Below are positions 6,784-11,664 of a DNA stretch of 11,664 nt, one piece after another. The notes under the pieces were generated by a model that searched no databases, was not told where the DNA came from, and was given only the letters and a program-made list of their open reading frames with translations. Position 1 is the stretch's first letter. Each line of letters starts with the position of its first letter. The stretch is from Chloroflexota bacterium (GTDB lineage: Bacteria; Chloroflexota; UBA6077; FW602-bin22; JACQUS01): positions 1 through 11,664 of the forward strand of contig JACQUS010000483.1 in assembly GCA_016210125.1 (NCBI GenBank). Direction: 5' to 3'. The position numbers and the translations under genes were made by a program.

Positions 6784-8118
6784 GTGTACGGCGAGGGGTG
6801 GCGGCGGCCGGCGCGCGACGCCCCGCCGGCCGCGCGCGCCGCGGTGGTGCTGGGCGTGGCCACGCAGTGCACGGTGGTCGGGCTGGCACGCTTCGGCTTC
6901 GGGCTGCTCCTGCCGTCGATGCGCGCCGACATGGAGGCCGGCTACGCGGCGATGGGCGCCGTCGCCACCGCCGGCTTCCTCGGCCATATGGCCGGCTCGC
7001 TCCTCGCCGGCGTCGTCGCCGTACGCCGCGGCTCGCGGCCGGTACTCGTCGGCGCCCTGGCGCTGGCGGGGCTCGCGACCATCGCCACCGGATCGGCGAC
7101 CTCCGTGCTGGCGGCGGGACTCTGGCAGCTTCTTGCCGGGACTGGCGGCGGCGGGGCCATCGTCGCCGGCCACGGACTGGTCATGGGCTGGTTCACGCCG
7201 CACCGCCGCGGCATCGCCACCGGCATCGTCGTCGGCGGCGGTGGCCTCGGGCTGCTGGCGTCCGGCCTCCTGCTGCCACCGGTGCTCGCCGCCGGCCCAG
7301 ACGCCTGGCGGATCGGCTGGGTCGTGCTCGGCGCGCCGGCGCTCTTCGCCGCGGCGGCCGCGGCCGTGGTCGGGCGCGACGCGCCGGCCGGGCGGGCGGC
7401 GCCGGCGGCCGCTCGGCCGCGCTCGGATCTCGGCGCCGAGCGCGGCGGTCGGCCAGGGCCAGCGGCCGAGGAGCGCCGCGCCGCGCTCGCTGGCGCCGTG
7501 ACGGCTGCTGCCCGGCGTGAGCCGCCTCTGGCGCGCCACCCGGGGCTCTGGGTGCTGGCGCTCGTCGCGCTGTGCTGGGCGTTGACCTACATCGTGTTCA
7601 TGACGTTCTTCGCTGCCGCCGGCCTCGCCAGCGGGCTGGACGCCGGGCAGGTCGGGCGGCTCTGGCTGACAGTCGGCGTGCTCTCGTCGTGCAGCGCGGT
7701 CGTCTGGGGCGCTGTCTCGGACCGCCTCGGCCGCCTGCCGACGCTGGCGCTCGTCTACGTGCTCCAGGGGCTGGCCTGCGCCGCGCTCGGCCTGGCGACG
7801 ACGGCGGCCTGGTTCTACGCCGCGGCCGGGCTGTTCGGCCTCGGCGGCTGGGCCACGCCGGCGCTGGTCACCTCAGCCGGCGCGGACCTGGCCGGCCGGC
7901 GGCTGGCGCCAGCCGTGCTCGGCGTGCTGACGCTTGTCTTCGGTCTCGGCCAGGCTATCGGACCGCTCGTCGCCGGCCTGCTCAACGACGCGACCGGCGG
8001 CTTCGTGGCCTCCTCACTCGCCGCCGCCGCCGTGCTCTTCGCCGGGGCGGTGCTGGCGTTGGGCGCGAGCAGGTCGACGATCGGGGTGAGCCGACCGCCG
8101 ATTCGTGGTAACCTGTAG
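6784..8118 (+). CDS. MFS transporter, YbfB/YjiJ-like
   Basis: About 444 residues with twelve predicted membrane segments. The first carries GLARFGFGLLLPSMRADM (33-50), the wording of the YbfB/YjiJ (MFS_4) group. FTPHRRGIATGIVVGGGGLG (137-156) and DRLGRLPTL (313-321, the MFS loop motif) follow. Residues 198-254 form an Ala/Arg/Pro-rich cytoplasmic loop between the two six-helix halves, longer than usual. The start is uncertain: the earliest is the GTG at 6784, with no clear ribosome site, and in-frame GTGs follow at 6844 and 6847; coupling to the amidase 16 bp upstream is possible. It probably moves a small organic molecule linked to the amidase reaction. The G+C here is extreme (54/60 at 7381-7440), in sharp contrast with the next gene. 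Confidence 0.9.
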   Translation: MYGEGWRRPARDAPPAARAAVVLGVATQCTVVGLARFGFGLLLPSMRADMEAGYAAMGAVATAGFLGHMAGSLLAGVVAVRRGSRPVLVGALALAGLATIATGSATSVLAAGLWQLLAGTGGGGAIVAGHGLVMGWFTPHRRGIATGIVVGGGGLGLLASGLLLPPVLAAGPDAWRIGWVVLGAPALFAAAAAAVVGRDAPAGRAAPAAARPRSDLGAERGGRPGPAAEERRAALAGAVTAAARREPPLARHPGLWVLALVALCWALTYIVFMTFFAAAGLASGLDAGQVGRLWLTVGVLSSCSAVVWGAVSDRLGRLPTLALVYVLQGLACAALGLATTAAWFYAAAGLFGLGGWATPALVTSAGADLAGRRLAPAVLGVLTLVFGLGQAIGPLVAGLLNDATGGFVASSLAAAAVLFAGAVLALGASRSTIGVSRPPIRGNL

Positions 8119-8267
8119 TATTAGGAGTGTCACTTCTGTCGCTGTCGGAGGCTTCCTCGCGTGCGGGCGCCGTTAGACAGGGATATAAGGGGCAGATCGG
8201 GGGCCGGTATGCCCTGGTCGCATCGTCGATGTGCCGCCTGTGACGTTTCCCCCGGAGGCTAGGAACT

Positions 8268-9623
8268 GTGGCGAAGGCTGTCGGTGCTGCGCGAACATCG
8301 GCCCGCCGCGTCGTCCGAATTCGGGCCATCTGCGTGTCCGGGTACAAGTCGCTCATCAAGCCCACAACCATCGAGCTCGCCCCGCTCACCATCCTCGCCG
8401 GTCCCAACAGCTCTGGAAAGTCCAGCGCCATTCAACCTATTCTGCTCCTGAAGCAAACTCTGGAAGCACCTTATGATCCGGGACCGCTACTGCTATATGG
8501 GCCGAACGTACGATTCACGTCCGCGGACCAGTTCCTATCCCGGTTAGGCGGTCGCTCATCGGCCCGCGAGGTCAGAATTGAATTCGAGACCGCGATGCGG
8601 TCCCGCATCGCTCTGGTGTTTATACAACACCCGCAGCGCGGCCTTGACCTCGACCACGTGATGTACCAACCCCGTCAAGGTACGTCCGAAAGCAGGATCC
8701 ATCTAAAGATGACTCAAGACGAGATCGCGAACGTGGTGCCAAAAGAGCTACGCGATATCCTCTCGGAGTCCGCGAAGGTTCCCCGAAGCAGACTCACGTG
8801 GAAGGTGATGCGCGACAGATGCTTTCTTCCTTTCGGAGCGTTTCTGGGCGAAGAGCCGGAATCCATGGTTCGCCTCGGCGGCACCTCATACTACGGTGAG
8901 ATCGAGCATTTTCTCAACCATCTGATTCACGTTCCGCCAATCCGTGGGAACCCTGAGAGGACGTACAGGGTGACTGCGGTCGGAGATCGATACCCAGGTA
9001 CGTTCGAACCATATGTTGCCAGCATTATAAACCGCTGGAAATCTACATCGAGTCCGCGTCTCCGAGAGCTGGGAAGCGCCCTCGAAAGGCTTGGCCTGAC
9101 ATGGAAGGTGGAGCCCAGGCAGAAAGACGCTACGCAGGTGGAACTACGGGTAGGGCGACTCCCACACGGCATGCGGGGAGGAGCTCACGACATGGTCAAC
9201 ATTGCGGATGTCGGATTTGGCATCTCCCAGGTAATACCAGTCATCGTAGCGTTACTGGCTGCGAAGCCGGGTCAGGCCATTTACATTGAGGAGCCTGAAA
9301 TCCATCTGCACCCGCTCGCGCAGTCGCGTATGGCTGACCTCGTATTCGACGCCGTCCGGGGTGGCGTGCGAGTGATTCTCGAAACCCACAGCACCTTGCT
9401 GCTGAGACGCGTTCAGACGGTCGTGGCGCGCGGCGAGATTAGTCCGCAGGACGTACGACTCTATTGGTTCACGCGCAGCGAGGCTGGCGAGACCTTGGTG
9501 TCCAGAGCGCAACTAGCTGAGGATGGATCCTTCGGGGAGTGGCCAGCCGATTTCGATGAAGTGGCCTTGGGCGTGGAGGGAGATTACTTGGATGCCGTCG
9601 CACGGAGGAGACTGGGCGCGTGA
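8268..9623 (+). CDS. AAA/ABC-type ATPase, DUF3696-like, paired with PIN nuclease
   Basis: 451 residues; GTG start at 8268 after GGAGG (8254-8258). The N-terminal SGYKSL (24-29) leads to Walker A GPNSSGKSS (45-53) and LLLKQTLEAP (59-68). The C-terminal half has an ABC-signature-like DVGFGISQV (314-322), Walker B AIYIEEPEIHLHP (337-349, Glu341/Glu342) and the switch ILETHSTLLLRR (370-381, His374). GEWPADFDE (423-431) matches the closing motif of the DUF3696 group. This is the SMC/OLD-like single-chain ABC ATPase architecture without a Toprim nuclease of its own; residues 85-300 form a poorly conserved insert that could sense a target. The downstream PIN gene overlaps by 4 bp and probably supplies the nuclease. 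Its G+C is much lower (29/60 at 8701-8760) than its neighbours, so recent acquisition is likely. A defence role is inferred. Confidence 0.9.
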   Translation: MAKAVGAARTSARRVVRIRAICVSGYKSLIKPTTIELAPLTILAGPNSSGKSSAIQPILLLKQTLEAPYDPGPLLLYGPNVRFTSADQFLSRLGGRSSAREVRIEFETAMRSRIALVFIQHPQRGLDLDHVMYQPRQGTSESRIHLKMTQDEIANVVPKELRDILSESAKVPRSRLTWKVMRDRCFLPFGAFLGEEPESMVRLGGTSYYGEIEHFLNHLIHVPPIRGNPERTYRVTAVGDRYPGTFEPYVASIINRWKSTSSPRLRELGSALERLGLTWKVEPRQKDATQVELRVGRLPHGMRGGAHDMVNIADVGFGISQVIPVIVALLAAKPGQAIYIEEPEIHLHPLAQSRMADLVFDAVRGGVRVILETHSTLLLRRVQTVVARGEISPQDVRLYWFTRSEAGETLVSRAQLAEDGSFGEWPADFDEVALGVEGDYLDAVARRRLGA

Positions 9624-10147
9624 CGCCGAGCGGTTCCCTAATCCTCGTGGTCGATGCTTCGGTGGCTCGGTCCGCCGGGGAGACCGAAGACCCCGTATCG
9701 GCCGCTTGCCGGAGGTTCCTGGTCCGTGCTATGTCGATCTGCTACAGACTTGTGATGACCCGGGCAATCATCGACGAGTGGCAGAGGCACCAGTCGGCAT
9801 TTTCGCGGAAGTGGCTGAGCGCAATGACGGCGAAACGGAAAGTGGTCTGGCCTAAAGGAATCCCTCACGCTACGTCCATCGATGCCGAAGGAATCATCGA
9901 CCCTCGGGGCCGGCAGATTCTCATCAAAGATCTCCATCTGCTCGAAGCAGCTTTGTCAACGGACTCAATCGTGGTTTCGAGGGACGACACCTGCCGCGAG
10001 GTCGTGCAGAACTGCTCACCGGTCATCCCGGTGCTCCGCCAGATTGTTTGGCTAAATCCGATCAATCTCGACGGGGACCTCGGCGCCGCGTTGCGCAATT
10101 ACCCTAACCGGAGACTCCGCCGCGAGCTGCGCCGATGGTACACATAG
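9620..10147 (+). CDS. PIN-like domain nuclease, partner of the ATPase
   Basis: 175 residues. The GTG at 9620 overlaps the ATPase stop (GTGA) and follows GGAGGAG (9604-9610), so translation is coupled. The pattern fits a PIN domain: LILVVDASV (7-15) with Asp12, RAIIDEW (48-54) with Glu53, LIKDLHLLEAAL (101-112) with Asp104, and TDSIVVSRDD (114-123) with Asp122/Asp123. The four acids are in the expected order for binding Mg or Mn in RNA-cleaving PIN enzymes. The C-terminal 35 residues are basic (NYPNRRLRRELRRWYT, 160-175), perhaps for nucleic-acid binding. It is longer than a VapC toxin (about 130 residues) and has no VapB-like antitoxin nearby, so a role as effector of the ATPase is more likely. 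PIN assignment is from motifs only. Confidence 0.8.
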   Translation: MTPSGSLILVVDASVARSAGETEDPVSAACRRFLVRAMSICYRLVMTRAIIDEWQRHQSAFSRKWLSAMTAKRKVVWPKGIPHATSIDAEGIIDPRGRQILIKDLHLLEAALSTDSIVVSRDDTCREVVQNCSPVIPVLRQIVWLNPINLDGDLGAALRNYPNRRLRRELRRWYT

Positions 10148-10236
10148 GATCACCGCAGCACGCAGGTGAAGTGGTCGTGCAGTTGGACCACGTCCACGGC
10201 GCGCGGATGGCAGACGGCCGATCACCGTAGCACGCA
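10148..10236 (+). repeat. 17-bp direct repeat pair downstream of the nuclease gene
   Basis: GATCACCGCAGCACGCA (10148-10164) and GATCACCGTAGCACGCA (10220-10236) differ at one position. The first copy begins on the base after the nuclease stop codon. Between them lies a 6-bp inverted repeat GTGGTC / GACCAC (10171-10176 / 10186-10191) without a T tract. They could mark a boundary of the low-GC insert or bind a protein. No matching copy is seen upstream of the ATPase. Confidence 0.6.
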
Positions 10237-10279
10237 CTGCTTTCGCGGTTCACTGGCACTCGATATGGTCGAACTTCTC

Positions 10280-10510
10280 TCACTCAGTCCCCACCAGGTC
10301 GTCGTCGTGGCCGACGTGCCGCTCGGGCCGGCCCCGTTCGGCACACTGCCCGGCGACGAAGTCGAGCCAGCAGCCAGGGTCGTTGAGAGCGAACTCGTCG
10401 GCGCCCTCCGCGAGGGCATGGTGGCGCAGCACGCCGTGGCCGTCAGCGACAAGCGCCGCGATGTTCGTCGACGATGTGCTCGATGAGGAGGTCGACTCAT
10501 CACTCGTCAC
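10280..10510 (-). CDS. Doubtful small ORF or gene remnant downstream of the prenyltransferase
   Basis: A 76-residue frame on the minus strand from a GTG (complement of 10508-10510), 5 bp after the prenyltransferase stop. My rough count over 70 codons gives about 79/47/86 percent G+C at codon positions 1/2/3 for this strand, closer to a coding pattern here than the plus-strand frame (86/47/79). The first 16 residues are Ser/Thr-rich and unconvincing; the rest (AALVADGHGVLRHHALAEGA and on to LNDPGCWLDFVAG) matches no family I know. In another minus frame the start reads VDLLIEHIVDEHRGA before a stop, so a frameshifted relic is possible. The ribosome site is weak. The plus-strand frame over the same bases is the alternative. 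Confidence 0.25.
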   Translation of the reverse strand: MTSDESTSSSSTSSTNIAALVADGHGVLRHHALAEGADEFALNDPGCWLDFVAGQCAERGRPERHVGHDDDLVGTE

Positions 10511-10515
10511 CTCGC

Positions 10516-11409
10516 TCAGCGCGGCGCGACGTAGAGGATGAGCACGGCGACGACCAGCCACAGAGCGATATTGGCTAGCAGCGGGCGGTCGCGCAGCAGG
10601 ATCTCCTCGGGGCTGCCGCCGGCGTCGCGTAGGTGGATGAGATAGAGGTAGCGGAAGGTCCCGTAGAGCAGGAAGGGGATCGTCAGCATCATCGCGTGGT
10701 TGCGCGGCAGATTCTCGGCCGAGAACGTGTAGAGCGAGTAGGCGACGACTGCTGAGCCGCTCACGACGGCTATCAGCACGTCGAGGAACGCCGGCGTGTA
10801 CTCACGCAGGACGCTGCGATGCTCCTCGGCCTCGTCGGCCAGCAGCGTCAGCTCGTGCCGCCGTTTGCCGAAGCCGATGAACAGCGCGCCCAAGGTCGTG
10901 CAGACATACAGCCAGGGCGAGATCGGCACGCCGACGGCCACCGCGCCGGCGGCCGCGCGGAGGACGAAGCCGGCGGCGATGGCGAAGACGTCGAGCAGGA
11001 CCACGCGCTTCAGCCAAACGTTGTAGACGAGCATCACGCCGATATAGGCCGCGGCCAGCGCCAGGAAGCCACCGCCGAGCGCGCCGGCCACGACTATGCC
11101 GAGCAGTGCGAGCAGGAGGGCCGCAGCGAGGGCCGGCGGCGGCCGCAGCTTGCCCATAGCGATGGGCCGCCGGCACTTCAGCGGGTGCTGGCGGTCGCGC
11201 TCGCGGTCGAGCACGTCGTTGAGCAGGTAGATCGCGCTCGACAGCGCGCAGAAGGCCACGAAGGCCCAGGTCGCGCGCACCAGCAACGGCAGCTCGGTCA
11301 GTCTGAGCGCGAAGATCAGGCCGACGTAGACGATGAGGTTCTTGGTCCACTGCCGGGGCCGCACACTTACCAGAAGTGGCCACCACACCGTCGCTATGCC
11401 CCCAGCCAC
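10516..11409 (-). CDS. UbiA-family prenyltransferase, decaprenyl-phosphate phosphoribosyltransferase-like
   Basis: 297 residues, with about eight or nine predicted membrane helices. VRPRQWTKNLIVY (16-28) and the first Asp motif NDVLDRERD (64-72, the NDxxDxxxD form) continue into RQHPLKCRRPIA (73-84). The second conserved region is YNVWLKRVVLLDVFAIAAGF (129-148), then LRAAAGAVAVG (150-160). This wording is typical of the phosphoribosyl-diphosphate:polyprenyl-phosphate branch (DPPR synthase, Rv3806c type), which makes the ribose donor for cell-wall or glycan sugars, rather than quinone-forming UbiA. The partner oxidoreductases of that pathway are not in the window, so function is inferred from sequence. 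The GTG at 11409 has no clear ribosome site; an in-frame GTG at 11388 after GGGGGC is an alternative. It diverges from the CoA-transferase gene. Confidence 0.9.
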   Translation of the reverse strand: MAGGIATVWWPLLVSVRPRQWTKNLIVYVGLIFALRLTELPLLVRATWAFVAFCALSSAIYLLNDVLDRERDRQHPLKCRRPIAMGKLRPPPALAAALLLALLGIVVAGALGGGFLALAAAYIGVMLVYNVWLKRVVLLDVFAIAAGFVLRAAAGAVAVGVPISPWLYVCTTLGALFIGFGKRRHELTLLADEAEEHRSVLREYTPAFLDVLIAVVSGSAVVAYSLYTFSAENLPRNHAMMLTIPFLLYGTFRYLYLIHLRDAGGSPEEILLRDRPLLANIALWLVVAVLILYVAPR

Positions 11410-11449
11410 GCTGCGCCCGCGACGCGCACCGCCGCGCGACGTGTCTCCG

Positions 11450-11455
11450 ATTATC
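11450..11455 (-). promoter_or_regulatory. Possible -10 box of the prenyltransferase gene
   Basis: GATAAT on the minus strand lies 40 bp before the GTG start and stands out from the GC-rich background. No convincing -35 box is found 16-18 bp upstream, so this is a weak call. Confidence 0.35.
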
Positions 11456-11494
11456 GCTTACCGGCCCGCGCCGTGCAGCAGTGCGGCGAGACCG

Positions 11495-11524
11495 TTGACG
11501 CGCGCGCCGGGCCTGCGCTATAGT
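11495..11524 (+). promoter_or_regulatory. Predicted sigma70-type promoter of the CoA-transferase
   Basis: TTGACG (11495-11500) and TATAGT (11519-11524) are 18 bp apart; both match the consensus at 5 of 6 positions. The start codon lies 31 bp after the -10. It is the same kind of promoter as at 592-620. Confidence 0.65.
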
Positions 11525-11555
11525 CCGCAGAGCCATCGCCGTCGCTGGAGGAAGC

Positions 11556-11664
11556 ATGCAGGCGCTCGCCGGATTACGCGTCCTCGACCTGACGCGCCTC
11601 TTGCCTGGGCCGTACGGCTCGCTGTTCTTCGCCGACTTCGGCGCCGAGGTGATCAAGGTTGAGG
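11556..11664 (+). CDS. Family III CoA-transferase (CaiB/BaiF, AMACR-like), 3' truncated by window
   Basis: The ATG at 11556 follows GGAGGAA (11547-11553) and a good promoter. The 36 visible residues read LAGLRVLDLTRLLPGPYGSL (4-23) and FFADFGAEVIKVE (24-36), the N-terminal signature of CaiB/BaiF CoA-transferases. The LLPGPY..L.ADFGAEVIKVE form is closest to alpha-methylacyl-CoA racemase. These cytoplasmic enzymes act on acyl-CoA esters through an Asp found much further along, outside the window, so racemase and transferase cannot be separated here. Confidence 0.88.
   Translation, partial: MQALAGLRVLDLTRLLPGPYGSLFFADFGAEVIKVE

Noticed and set aside
6529..7539. A 336-residue minus-strand frame opposite amidase and MFS genes
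   Set aside because: Spans the junction of two well-supported plus-strand genes and shows no domain.
9620..10147. VapC-type toxin of a toxin-antitoxin pair
   Set aside because: The protein is longer than VapC and the partner is a 451-residue ATPase, not a small DNA-binding antitoxin.
10802..11656. A 284-residue minus-strand frame overlapping the prenyltransferase
   Set aside because: Same strand but another frame than the clear UbiA protein, and it crosses the divergent promoter and the CoA-transferase start.

Overview
The window is dense, very GC-rich bacterial DNA (hand counts: 47/60 G+C at 4501-4560, 54/60 at 7381-7440), with strong GGAGG-type ribosome binding sites, frequent GTG starts and sigma70-like promoters (TTGAC-N17/18-TATAAT type). 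No gene fixes the taxon. The mix of a lipobox lipoprotein, YeaO-type DUF488 protein, stand-alone amidase, YbfB-type MFS carrier, DPPR-synthase-like UbiA and CaiB-type CoA-transferase suits an uncultivated high-GC lineage. Chloroflexota is my tentative guess.

Layout, left to right: a 5'-truncated metallo-beta-lactamase-fold hydrolase (3-584); a PLP class-III aminotransferase (682-2061) behind a recognisable promoter and a 3 x 14-bp tandem repeat; a lipoprotein (2272-3093) whose end overlaps, tail to tail, a DUF488 gene on the minus strand (3078-3452); an FAD/NAD ferredoxin-reductase-type oxidoreductase (3703-4932); a probable three-gene operon of a 70-residue GatC/AtzG-like protein, an amidase and an MFS transporter (5205-8118); an AAA/ABC-type ATPase and a PIN-like nuclease overlapping by 4 bp (8268-10147); a 370-bp poorly explained stretch; a UbiA-family prenyltransferase on the minus strand (10516-11409); and, divergent from it, the start of a family III CoA-transferase (11556 to the window end).

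Two things stand out. First, the ATPase-PIN pair sits in DNA of clearly lower GC (29/60 at both 8701-8760 and 9001-9060) than everything around it. It has the architecture of a two-gene ATPase-plus-nuclease conflict (defence) module and looks acquired. Second, three intergenic gaps (around 2132-2200, 3500-3596 and 4957-5104) carry copies of one hairpin element with conserved flanks. One copy is inverted and has a different but still fully paired stem, so structure is kept while sequence changes. One copy lies between divergent genes, where a simple terminator is not expected.

Functionally, the 5205-8118 operon suggests uptake (or export) and hydrolysis of an amide or ureide compound by an amidase with a small GatC-like partner. 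The remaining genes look like ordinary metabolic and housekeeping functions without a shared pathway.
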